Positions 45,746 to 58,106 of a stretch of 64,000 nt of DNA are shown piece after piece. The notes beneath the pieces were generated by a model. The model had not been told where the DNA came from. It did no database searches and saw only the letters and a program-made list of their open reading frames with translations. Position 1 is the first letter of the stretch. The number at the start of each line of letters is the position of its first letter. Position numbers and translations under genes: made by a program. The stretch comes from Pempheris klunzingeri (Eukaryota; Chordata; Actinopteri; Acropomatiformes; Pempheridae), in contig NC_092013.1 of NCBI RefSeq assembly GCF_042242105.1, positions 5,839,730 to 5,903,729 of the forward strand, given 5' to 3'.

Positions 45746-48700
45746 TCACAACAGAGTCTTACCCAGCAGCAAGTTGGTGAGAAGAAATGGTCCCAGGTGG
45801 TTGGTGGCAAAAGAAATTTCCAGGCCGTCTTTGGTTATCTCGCTGGGTAAACCTGGTGGGACAATGAGAAACAAGTCATCACAAACCATCATAACCCTTA
45901 CCTTACTTACATCTCTCTCACACCCACACAAAGAGATGTTCTTGTCAGATAATTTGTCAGACAACCTTGTCGTGCAAGCATCTGTCCTGGACCACATGAA
46001 GGAACGACGCCGGCCCTTTGCTGATGTCATTGGGGCCAATGATTATAATTTTCCAATGATTCATCATGGGTTAGTTAGTGTTTTGGAGCAGTGTCAGTGT
46101 TCAATCGCATGTAACAATCCGTCACAGACTCAGAGGCTGCAGAGGCACTTCTTGAGCTGTGCTTTCAGATGTGTCCCAGATGGGGAAACACAGACTGGGT
46201 GTTCTTTCATGATGTTTTATTTGTTTTTCCTTCTTCCATAAAGGATTTTTGGAACATTACTATTTTACTAGCTCATGTGAAGCTAAGCTTGCCAGCATCT
46301 TTTTTAGTACCTAATATCCATAGAAATACATTTATGAGTGAGTACAAATGACTGAACATATTGTTTGTGGTATTGCATTAGTAAATGGTTTTCTGCATAA
46401 TTCAGTGAACTTTCGTTGATATTTGGGGTCCCAAAATGCAAAACTGCCCTGTGCAGCTTCAAAACAAATGATTCTATTTCAGATGCGGATGCGTGTATCA
46501 CCTGATACTCCGGCATTGTTTACAAGGATGTGGAGTGCTTTCTCCTCCTCAAGAATCCGCTTGGCAAATTCCCTGACGGACTCCAGAGATGACAGGTCCA
46601 CCAGGCGCAGGTGGACATCATTGTTTCCTGTTTTCTTCTTGATTTCTTCCACAGCCGCTGTCCCCCGTGACTCGCTTCGACAGGCCAGGATAACACGGGC
46701 CCCGCGATGTGCAAAGTCCAGGGCAATACATTTCCCAATCCCTAACAGAGAGCAAAAACTAGTTTGCACTACTTGATAACAAAACAATGTTCTTACAAAT
46801 GAGTTGAAGAGAGCAAATACTGACTTACTGAATGTTTGATAACTTTGAACTGAGATACTTGTGTTTGAGGTTTGTGGTATAAAGCAAAAGCTTTAAGAAG
46901 AAAACATGAGTTTTTCTAAGAGTGGGGGAAATGTGTGTACTAGTTTCAGTTTTTAAAGAAGGTAGGATTGGCACAGCACAGGGTCAGACATCACAACAAC
47001 AACAGCGTCCTGGTTTTTAAATCTCAGTCCCTTTGTTGCAGAGTTTGACTATTCATCAACTGGCTATTGCTCTATAGAACAGCACAAAGTATGTGACACT
47101 ACATCAAAAATGCCAAACATCACCGGTGGAAAGAGACTTAGACAACAGGAACTGTGGTATATTCAGGCATCAGTACAATGCCCGCAGATGATTGCAGTAG
47201 TGATTAAGATGTGTAACACAATAACTTAGTATGACATAAAACTATGTAACCAAATAAATATTTTTTTTAGAAAATGCAGTAAGAGAAAGCCAACTTCAGC
47301 AGATACACTGTAAAAAAATATATTGACAAGGAATTAGAAAGTTGAGATGAGGATGATCTAACCGTGATGATGATCTAACTGAGCAGGTAAATCATTTACA
47401 AAAGGAGCGATCACGTATTGTGTGGCAGAGCTGTTCAGGAGCTGATCTTGAGCAGGTCTCCGGCTTTGCTGTCGACAATAAACCTCTACTGCTCTAATTC
47501 CTGAAGTCTCCTGGCGATTTTTGCGAATCCTGATTTTTGATTTTTGGAACTTTGAAAAACTTTGAACTAAGAAGAAGAGACAAAACTTAGTGTCTGGCTC
47601 ATGTTGGAGCTCCCAGCCCACAACAGAACAAACTCAGGCTTCTAAACTGCAGTCCAAACACCAATGGGTGGCGTCACGGAAGCTACATCACCTTCTTATA
47701 TACTTATATACATCTGCTCCTCACTGCAAGCGCACCCTTTAAAAAATGGTCATGATAAAGATCTATCCATCTTCCACTTTTTATTTAAAATTGTCTGAAC
47801 ATTTATTTGTGCATAGTGATAAACCAAATTGAATATATGCTATGTTTAAGCAGGTATAGGGCACAAACCAAGCCCGGCAATCAGACTGAGCTGCAATTAT
47901 GCTTTCATATCTTTTCAGTTTGGTGTTTGAGATGAGAAATGATTTAGTGGTCTGAAAAGTTCTCATCTATCACTACTGAAAGCCAGGATTTATCTACCAG
48001 TCTTATCGTATGAAGTTTGTGGTGTGGTTCGTATTGTAATGGAATGTAATGAAGCTAAGAGACTAATGGTAAACAGAATCTAGGGGCTACACACAAACAG
48101 CAGTATACCGATAAGTAAAGAGGAAAACTAAAGAGCTCAGGAGGTGGTGGTGACCAAAACAGAGCTAAAAAGAGAGCAGAACAGGTTAGACTTATACTTA
48201 CTGTACTTACTCAGAAACTCGCCTGTAAATGAATGCTAATGTTGTTCAATGTCTACAAGAAGTAGGCAGCTGTTTTCAAGCATGTTGGCAACAGGGAGAA
48301 GCAAAAACTATAGTAATATTCACAACTTGTTCTGTACACAGGATCTCAGTTGTTCTCATACATCAACTGTTGGCTGCATGCACTCACCGGACAGCTGTTT
48401 CTGACTTGATGCTAAACATCTGTCAGATTCAAAATGTGGAGAAGATTACGTTAGAGTTTGAAACCATGAATAGCTATTTCACAATCACTGCTCTTTAATC
48501 AGGTTTCTGGTGTGTTTCATCACAGGACACTGTCATTATGATTTTAGGGTTCAAGATGTTCAGATGATCTCATGATGGTGACCGATAGTGTTGAAATGAA
48601 AGAGGCTCAGTCCTAAAGGTTTAGGAATCTTTTAGGAACATTTTAGGACCAGTTTCTGAGTCGTGATCAGGCATCACTCACTATACACCAAATCTGTGCT

Positions 48701-50779
48701 CATGTGGTGTGATTGTTTGGTAAGAGGGTTCAGGAATGTTGTGCTGAAGGAAGTAAGAGCAGCTGATAAGACAATGGAAACGGGAATATTAATGTCTTTG
48801 ATGCGTTCAGATTTAGCTGTGTGGAAAGTATTGGCTCACTGTTGTTGTTTGTTTGTATGTAAAAGGTTTTCTGTATCATTGGGTTGATTTTTGGAAAGCA
48901 ATGTAAATGGGGTGAGAAATTGCCTTACATTTCATTTCACTTTTATTTTGTAGTGCTGTCCTAAATAATGCTTAACTGCCTTGGTCAGGTCTCCTCTTGT
49001 TTCATTTAGGAGAACTGAAGACAGGAAGAGGCAGATCTTTTTTTGCTTCACATTCAATGGCTTTTTCTAATTTAAAGGCAGAGTCTGCAACACTGGAGAA
49101 ACTAGCAATCCAACTGATACTCTAAAGAACAAATCTGTTAAATGCCACAATCCTATAAATAAAAGCAAAACAGCCGTCGTAAATGCAGCGTTAACTTTAG
49201 CTCACAGCAACCGCTCACTGGGCTCATTAGACGACAGTATGTGGCGGTCAGCAGCAGCTCTCTCTTGTTCTTCCTCTCAGTGGGGGTGAGCTTCCTGCTG
49301 GTAAGTTATGAGCCGTAAATTTAAACTTTAGCAGCACTTTCTCTGCATTTCTTGTGTGGCTAAGTCGATAGTTATAGCCTTGTGGAAGACTCTGGTCGTA
49401 CACAATGGGTGCACTTACAGCGTGCGCAGTAGGCTGGTATGCGGGTAGATGGGCAGGTCGGCCATCGGTCAATTTCAACCATTACAACAAAAAGTGCTTC
49501 TAAAACAAGTTGCAGACCCTGACTTTAATGGGGACATGAAACATATTTTCAATGTCCTCCACACATTTCAATATGCATCTTTCCAGGCCCACTGACAGGC
49601 TCAGATTGTTATTCGGTGTCTGACAACATTACAGAACAAAGACAGACCTGTATGACCCATTTTGATAAACCAGAAACAGCTGCTGTATCGCACCATTCAA
49701 ACCCACCAGACTCCACCGACAAACGTAGTAATTTTACCTCTGGCCTATTGTTGCCTCAAGTCATACCAGTAGCAGCCATTTTAAACTCTAAATATGCAAT
49801 GATAGGACCCAGGTTTAAAATGACCAAAGTTATTCTTTGATGATCGGCTAAATCAGTGAAACCTGACACACAAAGGGGTTAACACAAAGGGCAAAGAGGG
49901 CAAAAAGTAAACTTAATGTTTAACTGAGAAGCCAAACTATAGGAAACAAGCCACGGACCACGCTTACACCCTCACATGAAAAAACACCATATCACAGCAA
50001 ATGCAATATGAGTGCGTTATGCACATATTCATACATATACTACTACTATATAAACCACTTGCTCACACTTCAAGCACAGCTATGAGCTCACCGAACTGGT
50101 TCTAATGAGATCATGATGTGGATAAGGATTCAGGAGGAATTACTCAGAAAGCGGAGCATAAAAATAATCCTATGAACACACACTCACATAGTGTTTTATG
50201 TAGCTCCAACATTCACAGCCATCATGAGAAACAAACCTAACTTTATAGTCTTGCTTTTGTTTTAATTTTCACTGTAAATTCTGTTTAAGAGGAGTGGTTA
50301 CAAACATTCATATAATTATTACAGTATTAACAGTGTGCTAAAACCTTACAGTAATAATCACAGCAAAGTCGTGGCATTTCCTGTGAAGCCTTGAGCTTTA
50401 GTCTGGATAAATGACCCTGACTGGGTCATGCTGTAAACTTGCTCATATAACTGCAGCATTAAAACTTAATCACACAATCAAGAGCAAACAGCCGACCTCG
50501 CTCCACTTAGTCTCCCAAATTGTTGCCTTATATTTAAATTATTGGCTAGAATAAAACATGCACTGTGCGGCCCCGCGTTGATACCCTGCACAGAGGAACA
50601 AAACAGGTTAAATCCATCCAACCTGTGTTGGCTCCTGTCACTATCGCAGTCTTCCCCTTCAGCTGCACGGTGCAGCTCCGTGGGTCCCAGCCGCGTCTCC
50701 TCTGCATGCGCGCAACGATCGCCAGCAGGGCGGTGGACACTGCCCACAGCGGGTGGCCGAGCGCATCCAACCAGCTCAT
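42494..50779 (-). CDS. Short-chain dehydrogenase/reductase of the retinol dehydrogenase 11-14/DHRS13 group
   Basis: Exons in gene order: 50779-50623, 46741-46502, 45852-45763, 45650-45462, 45095-44986, 42673-42494; 321 aa, close to the usual 315-330. The N-terminus (residues 10-24, LWAVSTALLAIVARM) is a membrane anchor followed by basic residues. The Rossmann glycine motif TGANTGIG is at 48-55, then NNAG, and the active site has Ser at 177-178 (TLSSV) with Tyr204 and Lys208 (YCNTK). HPGVV follows. The C-terminal block CALAEEMEGITGKYF resembles RDH12 CALAEGLEPLSGKYF. The family reduces retinal or related aldehydes with NADP(H) at the ER. Because of divergence from RDH11, 12, 13 and DHRS13, I give no symbol. 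It converges with mln; the stop is about 420 bases from the mln stop. A hydrophobic FRCLFIIIGFFFF segment near the exon 5 end could be a second membrane contact. Confidence 0.88.
42891..43950. repeat. Imperfect tandem duplication in the last intron of the SDR gene
   Basis: Two copies of one unit lie head to tail: 42891-43325 and 43326-43950. Both start CGTGGCTGAATAAAGGCAGT and end ACCCAGAAATAGGTGGTTGT followed by a CATCAAATCACAAACCAACT word. The second copy has about 200 additional bases (43439-43637) between its halves, where the first copy has only a short junction. Each copy carries a TATAGCACCTTTCAAAAAAG / AAAATGCTTTACAACAAAAA segment typical of a common teleost repeat. Confidence 0.85.
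44025..44054. repeat. (AGC)n microsatellite
   Basis: A run of AGC/CAG triplets in the last SDR intron. Confidence 0.9.
45701..45740. repeat. (TA)n microsatellite
   Basis: An AT dinucleotide run in the SDR intron between exons 3 and 4. Confidence 0.9.
46742..50622 (-). other. First intron of the SDR gene
   Basis: 3.9 kb without supported exons. It holds the MITE-like element at 49073-49528. The rest is AT-rich with only short open frames. Confidence 0.55.
49073..49528. mobile_element. MITE-like non-autonomous DNA transposon flanked by TTAA
   Basis: Imperfect terminal inverted repeats: AAGGCAGAGTCTGCAAC at the left (about 49075-49091) and GTTGCAGACCCTGACTT at the right (about 49509-49525), which pair with two or three mismatches. 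TTAA is found at both outer edges (49072-49075 and 49525-49528), as for TTAA-targeting elements. About 455 bp, no coding capacity. Superfamily is not certain. Confidence 0.5.
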
Positions 50780-53347
50780 TTCACAGTGTGGCTGCGAGAA
50801 ATGAACAGCTTCTGGTGGCAGGCAGCAGCTTTGGCTACACTGAGTAGGTGTGCCCACAAAACTCAAAGCTCCAGTAAAGCTGCTGCCTCTGCGTTAAGGT
50901 GGCCCTGCTGTGGAATGGCTGAAATCGATTCTACCATGAAAACACCTGGTTTTAATGTCCCCCCATGATTATTCTGAATAATCTCTGGTTGGCCTACAGG
51001 TCAGGTCCCTTTGTGCCACATTCCTGTGGCTCAATAAGTGCTGGCATATGTTGAACCAGCCATGTGGCATTTAGGCAGTGAGATCCTGAGGAATTTTTAA
51101 TTTCACTTTACACTCTTAAAAATAAGGGCTCCAAAATGCCTTTTCTTTAAGGGGGGGAGGTCCTACCCTGAGACATTTGCTTCTGAAGAACCCTTTCTTG
51201 AAGAAATTGTTCTTTAAGTTCAGGTTGTAAACTTTGGTTAATGAGAGAACCACAACAATAAAGCTGAAGGCTGTAAACCAGCACAATAAACTGGACTGAG
51301 AGACTGTGAAACGCTCTGTAGAGCTGAGGGGAAGTACACAGTTTCACACCTTTCACATCACACATAGTCATTTGAACCATTATTACATTTAAAATATAAA
51401 TTCACTCCACGCAGACATATATGCAGCTTGTTGCTGCCATGTGTCGCCCAGAGATTATTGCAGTTTATTCTAGACTCCATATGAGCCTCTGCAAAGGATT
51501 TCACAACTGTAATTGTTAAAAAAAAAAAGACAGAGCAGCTGTTACAAAAACAACTTACATTTGACTCACAAGGCCAGATCAAGACATTTAGAAACATCCT
51601 TCAAAAACATTGTATCTGGATGTTCCAAAAAACCTTTCAGTCCTCTGGGCATTTAAATGTAGGGACATTGTAATCATCCATCAATGGATTTCCAGTATTT
51701 TCCAATTTCAAAAGCTGGGAGGAACAGAAAAAGTAATTCATCTTTTGTAGTGCCAGGAAATCTTTTGCTGACTCGGTGCAAACCTTAGAATGAGACTTAA
51801 AAGTCTTCAGGTTGATGAAGTCTTGTTCATTAGTAAGTGCTGTGCACATCGTCAGCCACTAGAGGGCAAAACATGCTAAGAAGTTGTTCTGGTGCTCAGT
51901 GGAAGTCATGCATGTTGGTCTTTACCTTTTCATTTCACATTTAGTTATATGCTTTAGCTAATCACTTGTTAGTTCATGTGTTTTGCTTTGTGATAATTGT
52001 ATCATTACACCTGGATTTACATGTCTGATGAAATTCAGGTGATCTCGTGGTCTGCAGACTTCCATCTTGACAATCGTGTCAAGTTCAGATTTACAGGAGC
52101 AGCTTTTAAACAGTAACTCCACACGTGTTCTAGCGTGGAGGAAAAGCATTGCTGTGAGATGAGAAGTTGAAGGTTGAACTTCTGACCACACTCACGATGA
52201 CCCACGATGACCCACGATGAGTGTCAGGCGCGGTCTGCTGTACTTGACTACATCACTGCTTCACAGAGTAGAAAGATCATGTTGTCACAGTTTACAGCAT
52301 GAGCAAGATAAATGTGGATACAGACTTGCACCACTGAGAGCAAACACTGATTAATTTGTGCTCGTGGGTGTCAGGTCATTCCTACACACTGAGACTTATA
52401 AAAACACAAAATCATCAGATCACTTCGACAGAATGTAAGTTGCATTTAGAAAAAGTAAAAACACATAAGCAAATTAAAAAAAAAACACTGCCGGGTACAT
52501 CACGTAATCAGAATGCACCAAATCGTGCTTGTGGGAATGTTCACCAGTTTTTTTTTGTCACTTAGAGACTTATGTTTGAGTTGCACTCACCAGAATGGCT
52601 TTTTGTATATTTGAACAGTATCATGTTATATTGACAAGGAGGTTTCCAAAAGCAAAGGTCAGATGGGATAAGCATATGTGGTATGACGGCAAGCTTTTGT
52701 AAAAATTTCCACCATGAAATCCAGAGTGTGACCGAGGTCAGTGAAGCTCTGCTTTCAATCAATACTTTCTGTACTTCAACACTTGTTCCGGTTGTTTTCC
52801 TCACTGTCCTGTTATATACAGTGAAAATGTAGCAGTGCAGTTAACATAGCAAAAATGTTGCACAACACACACAGAACACCATGAAACAGAGAGCAAACAA
52901 ACAGCAACATTTTGAGGTGAGACACCACAGGAAACTGGGGGAAAAGTTTTAACTTAAATAGATAATCATGGAACTTTTTATATTACATGTTTTTACAAGT
53001 TTAAAACTATAATGTCATTTTGTTGACACACAAAAAAATAGAATAGCTTAAATAGCTTTAAACAAATATGCTCATGTCTTTGGAAATAACATGTTACATA
53101 TATGAGGCATGAATGAATAAATGATATATAAATACAGCTCTCTGTAAAACCCCTCAGAATATAGACAGGAATAAAAGCAGAAAGTTTGGTGTCTCTAAAT
53201 GCTACTTAACCTCTTAAGACCCGAGCTCTTGTTTGATATGCATTTTTTATTTCTCCTTGCTATTTGGGCTTATTGGACCCTGATAAGTATAAAACCTAAG
53301 CATCATCTTTTCACATGGTGTAGTTTTAGAGAAAAATTATGTCCACA
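50780..53347. other. Intergenic region upstream of the SDR gene
   Basis: No gene supported. It includes a small array of three CACGATGACC-like units at about 52190-52220. From about 53211 a repeat-like stretch beginning CTCTTAAGACCCGAGCTCTT, which I recall as dispersed in percomorph genomes, leads up to the Tc1 insertion. Confidence 0.5.
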
Positions 53348-53349
53348 TA

Positions 53350-54989
53350 CAGTGGGTACGGAAAGTATTCAGACCCCTTCACTTTTTCCACATTTTGTTA
53401 TGTTACAGCCTTATTCCAAAATTGATTAAATTCTTTTTTTTCCTCATCAATCTACACACAATACCCCATAATGACAAAGTGAAAAAAGTTTTTTAGAAAT
53501 TTTTGCAAATGTATTAAAAATAAAAAACAGAAATATCATATGTACATAAGTATTCACACCCTTTGCTATGACACTCAAAACTGAGCTCAGGTGCATCCTG
53601 TTTCCACTGATCGTCCTTGAGACGTTTCTACAACTTGACTGGAGTCCACCTGTGGTAAATTCAATTGATTGGACTTGATTTGGAAAGGCACACACCTGTC
53701 TATATAAGGTCCCACAGCTGACAGTGCATGTCGAGCAGAAACCAAGCCATGAAGTCAAAGGAATTGTCTGTGGACCTCTGAGACAGGATTGTATCGAGGC
53801 ACAGATCTGGGGAAGGGTACAGAAACATTTCTGCACCATTGAAGGTCCCGAAGAGCACAGTGGCCTCCATCATTCGTAAATGGAAGAAGTTCAGAACCAC
53901 CAGGACTCTTCCTAGAGCTGGCCGCCTGTCCAAACTGAGCAATCGGGGGAGAAGGGCTTTGGTCAGGGAGGTGACCAAGAACCTGATGGTCACTCTGACA
54001 GAGCTTCAGCGTTACTCTGAGGAGATGGGAGAACCTTCCAGAAGGACAAGCATCTCTGCAGCACTCCACCAATCAGGCCTTTATGGTAGAGTGGTCAGAC
54101 GGAAGCCTCTCTTCAGTAAAAGGCACATGACAGCCTGCTTGGAGTTTGCCAAAAGGCACCTAAACGACTCTCAGACCATGAGAAACAAGATTCTCTGGTC
54201 TGATGAAACCAAGATAGAACTATTTGGCCTGAATGCCAAGCGTCACGTCTGGAGGAAACCAGGCACCGCTCATCACCTGGCAAATACCATCCCTACGGTG
54301 AAGCATGGTGGTGACAGCATCATGCTGTGGGGATGTTTTTCAGCAGCAGGAACTGGGAGACTAGTCAGGATAGAGGGAACGATGAATGCAGCAAAGTACA
54401 GAGACATCCTGGATGAAAACCTGCTCCAGAGCGCTCAGGATCTCAGACTGGGGCGACGGTTCACCTTCCAACAGGACAATGACCCGAAGCACACAGCCAA
54501 GATAACGAAGGAGTGGCTTCAGGACAAGTCTGTGAATGTCCTTGAGTGGCCCAGCCAGAGCCCAGACTTGAACCCCGTTGAACATCTCTGGAAAGACTCT
54601 CTGAAAATAGCTGTGCAGCGACGCTCCCCATCTAACCTGACAGAGCTTGAGAGGATCTGCAGAGAAGAATGGGGAAAAACACCCCAAATGCAGGTGTGCC
54701 AAGCATGTAGCATCATACCCAAGAAGACTTGAGGCTGTAATCGCTGCCAAAGGTGCCTCAACAAAGTACTGAATAAAGGTTGTGAATACTTATGTACATA
54801 TGATATTTCCGTTTTTTATTTTTAATACATTTGCAAAAATTTCTAAAGAACTTTTTTCACTTTGTCATTATGGGGTATTGTGTGTAGATTGATGAGGAAA
54901 AAAAAGAATTTAATCCATTTTGGAATAAGGCTGTAACATAACAAAATGTGGAAAAAGTGAAGGGGTCTGAATACTTTCTGTACCCACTG
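53350..54989 (+). mobile_element. Tc1/mariner transposon, near full length
   Basis: 1,640 bp bounded by CAGTGGGTAC and its complement GTACCCACTG, with the TA target duplicated at 53348-53349 and 54990-54991. Terminal inverted repeats are about 215 bp (53350-53564 and 54775-54989) and differ at only around half a dozen positions, so the copy is young. It encodes a DD34E transposase, disabled as described in the next entry. The long repeats are unlike the short ends of classical mariner and fit the teleost Tc1 group. Confidence 0.95.
53749..54772 (+). pseudogene. Tc1-type DD34E transposase, disabled
   Basis: The expected start ATG at 53749 (MKSKELSVDL) is followed at codon 11 (53779-53781) by TGA, probably from a CGA arginine by CpG decay. 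From there the frame is open to about 54670 and encodes a paired-type helix-turn-helix (VPKSTVASIIRKWKK), a basic GRLSKLSNRGRR segment, and the catalytic residues in LWSDETKIELFG, FQQDNDPKHTAK and LNPVEHLWKD (DD34E). A run of four G at 54671-54674 looks like a one-base insertion that shifts the frame, replacing the usual C-terminus (residues up to ASTKY, whose TGA is at 54770-54772) by a short tail stopping at 54732. The family norm is 340 aa, and the span minus one base gives exactly that. Two lesions, so not autonomous. Confidence 0.9.
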
Positions 54990-54991
54990 TA

Positions 54992-55172
54992 TAAAAGCTC
55001 TTTTTTACAGATGTGCATTCACAGTTGAATTAAGCAAGCATCCTCAGATAATGCATGCGACTACTGGGGGGATGGTCGGTGTGTGTGAGCGTGTCCAGGA
55101 CGAGGGGGTTGAGTCAGGGCTGTAAAGTGAGGACAAATCCCAGTGGGTATGTGTGGCAGAGACACACACACA

Positions 55173-55204
<32 letters not shown>

Positions 55205-55432
55205 TACAGACAAAGAGAAAGTGAGTCGAGTGCAGGAGAAGAGAAGTTAGAGGAGGGGAGGAAAGAGGAGGGAAATAGCCTGAGAGAGAGAGAGCGCGGA
55301 CTACTCTGTGACATGGGATGCACCTCATAAACTCTTTAGGGAAATCTGGACTTGATCTTTATTTTTGCTGAATTCAACTCTGCCAAAACAAAGGTGGGTA
55401 AAGAAGAAGAAGAAGAAGAGGAAGAAGAAATA
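54992..55432 (+). promoter_or_regulatory. aqp7: Upstream and 5' UTR region of aqp7
   Basis: Holds a (CA)n run at 55162-55204, a purine-rich stretch with GAGAGAGAG, and a GAA-rich tract (55401-55430) directly before the ATG. No convincing TATA box. The Tc1 element ends 443 bases upstream of the start codon. Transcription start unknown. Confidence 0.4.
55162..55204. repeat. (CA)n microsatellite upstream of aqp7
   Basis: A CA run with two CATA interruptions. Confidence 0.9.
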
Positions 55433-55984
55433 ATGAAGGACTTGGTGCAGTCGGTAGAACTGGGGGTCTCTCAGCGGAAAGGAGTTAATGTAACTCGACC
55501 CAAAGTTTGGCTTAGGAATGAACTTGTTCGTGTGGGACTTGCTGAATCCCTTTGCACGTATGTCATGATGGTAAGGAAAAAGTTCATTACAACAGATTAA
55601 AGTGATATACGTGCCATAATGTGTGATATTAACCTGACAGCAGGCTTCTCATGTCCACCACACTGGTGAAAATGTCACCTTTTTCTGTTTTAAACACGGA
55701 GGCTTGCTTATCTGTAACAACCATAAGCAATTAATTATTAATGTTATGTTCTTGACCCCGACAACATGCCCCCTCTACCAAATACATACACACAAGCGCA
55801 CATGCGTTTTGCAGTCACATGGCGCAGGTCGTGAGTGGGGATTGGTGAGTTCAAGTGGGTGAACCAGGAAATTCAGTGTTACCAGAGGTATGGTCAGGCT
55901 GTGGGCCACATGGAGAGGGGGGCAAAAGTCACATGTTGTCTGTCAGCTGTTACAATAAACCCTATACTTAGAACCCCGGAGGAA

Positions 55985-56027
<43 letters not shown>

Positions 56028-58106
56028 GACCACACGGTAAAGCCAGCATGTACACATGGGAATTTTTGGTTTTGTATAAAGGCTTAAACGTGCTGGGCTT
56101 GTATTTGGGAAATCAGACTTACTGTTGACCTCAATACACATGACTCTTGTAGGAGGAACCACACGTTTCCTGCTTCCTCACTGAATGGCTGCTGTTATTC
56201 TGTGTCAGCTCTTTTTTCAGGAGGGACTGTGGTCTCTGTCACTGAGATAAGAGTTCCGAGAAAACGTTTCAGTTCGTACGGCAGCAAATCATTTCACAAA
56301 TCTATTTTCTTTTTGCTAGCGTACATGCTCTGTTAGCCAAATCCCCAGATTAGACTGTCTGGAAGTTTTCTCCTGTAATTTGCTTCACTTTAATCATCGT
56401 CTGTGACCCTTGCTTGTGCGCGACTGTTTCTCTCTGTGTCCAGGTGTTTGGCCTGGGGTCTGTGGCCCAGGTGGTGACGGGACAGGGAGCGTTCGGGGAG
56501 TACATCAGCATCAACCTGGGCTTCGGACTGGGTGTTGCTATGGGGGTTCATGTTGGAGGGAAGGTGTCAGGTATGAGAGCTGACCCTTGTAAGCCCTAAC
56601 CACCAAGAATCCTTAACAGTCACCACCATCTGATGCACACTTCTCATGCTTTATTGCTCTATCAGGGGCTCATATGAATGGCGCAGTGTCGCTCACAATG
56701 TGCGTGTATGGCCGCCTTGCGTGGAGGATGCTGCCTCTGTATGTTTTTGCACAGCTATTGGGGTCATTTCTGGCAGCTGGGACAATTTATGCTGTCTATT
56801 ACGGTGAGGACAAGCTGCATGTTCAAGCACACAAGGCACTGAACACCTGTATTATCATACAATCTTATACATTTACACCTCCGTGGCCTGCCTTCATTGT
56901 CAATAATGTTTCCACACGCAGACGCCATATATGGCTATTGTGGAGGGAATCTGACTGTAACTGGAGCAAAGGCCACAGCTGGTATCTTCGCCACCTATCC
57001 GGCACCATACCTCTCCTTGCTGGCTGGATTCATTGACCAGGTAGCCATGAAACCGGATTAAAGGATTACAGCTACAAATCACTATCATCTGACAGATTCT
57101 GCACTAACAGTTTGCTTTGTTATAACTGTCTTGACATGTGTTTCTATGTCATGTTTGTGCTGCGTGTGTGCCAGGTGTTTGGCACAGCCATGCTGCTGCT
57201 GTGCCTGATGGCTCTGTCCGACCAGAAGAACAAACCAGCCGCAGCGGGCAGCGAGCCCGTCGCAGTGGGTCTCCTGGTGCTGCTCATTGGCATCTCTCTG
57301 GGCAGCAACAGCGGCTATGCTATCAACCCCACCAGAGACATCGCACCCAGGGTCTTCACTGCCATAGCCGGCTGGGGGGCTGACGTGTTCAGGTACACAG
57401 GGAGGATTTATTGGCTTTCACTGGAGGATTTTCTTTCATACATGTCACTTTAACTAGGGGTCAGTGGAAGACACCTGTGTTAATAACTACAGGGCCCATA
57501 TAGTTTTTTCACACACATTTAAGATGCAGTCAGCAATAAATAGTTATCATGATTTACCGTCCCTCTCGCTCTCACTGCCCCCTTTCTCCCCATCTCCCCT
57601 CCCCTTTCCCATCTTGTGGACTTGCACCAACGCCTCCTGCTGCTGATTGGCTGAAATAGTGTCGTGTGGTAGATTGTTTCCCATTTACAGAGCCAGAGCT
57701 GTGTACAAACGCCACAGTGTTTTTTTTTTTTCCCTCCACACTCAGAGCGGATGGCTAGTGGACTGTGAGGAGATATTCGCTAGATTTAACAAGAAAAGCA
57801 CTGGATTAGAATGACTCCACCTTTATGAATGTATTACAAGTTATCTCTAACAATGTAAAAGGAAAGATTTGTCATTTTTTTTATCACTTCAAAGTTCTCT
57901 GTCGTTCTCTGTGCAGGTCTGGAAACGGGTGGTGGTGGGTGCCTCTGGTTGCCCCCTCCATTGGAGGATTATTGGGAGCAGGGCTCTACAAGGCCTTGGT
58001 GGAGATGCACCACCCTCCCCTCTCTGCACAGGGTGAGAGGCAGGTGGAGGAGGAGACCGCCCCTCTGGGCAAACAGGAAAACATCTGTGCTAATGTATGT
58101 GTCTGA
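55433..58106 (+). CDS. aqp7: Aquaporin-7, aquaglyceroporin
   Basis: Aquaglyceroporins pass glycerol and water through the membrane. Coding exons: 55433-55570, 56444-56570, 56666-56803, 56922-57040, 57175-57392, 57917-58106; 309 aa. The ATG at 55433 is the first in frame. The junction peptide STYVMMVFGLGSVA of human AQP7 reads CTYVMMVFGLGSVA here across exons 1-2, a strong AQP7 mark. GAHMNGAVS (residues 89-97) is the first pore box and is NGA, where human AQP7 has NAA. The second is INPTRD (225-229), NPT where human has NPS, with the Asp typical of glyceroporins. GGNLTVTG holds an N-glycosylation sequon in loop C, and SGNGWWWVPLVAP lies in the last helix. Some blocks (IFATYPAPYLSL) also resemble AQP9/10, but the exon 1-2 junction and 9p13 synteny favour aqp7. 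Confidence 0.88.
55987..56025. repeat. (CA)n microsatellite in aqp7 intron 1
   Basis: A pure CA dinucleotide run. Confidence 0.9.

Noticed and set aside
46423-46776. Plus-strand open frame of 117 codons
   Set aside because: It lies opposite SDR exon 2, whose protein motifs are unmistakable.
53839-54732. Transposase read as an intact 297-residue protein starting at 53839
   Set aside because: 53839 is TTG, not ATG; the real start is upstream at 53749 and is cut off by a stop, and the C-terminus is frameshifted.
55352-55432. Upstream in-frame extension of aqp7 exon 1 with a run of glutamates
   Set aside because: The frame has no ATG before 55433 (it opens with TTG), and the glutamates come from a GAA microsatellite in the 5' UTR.
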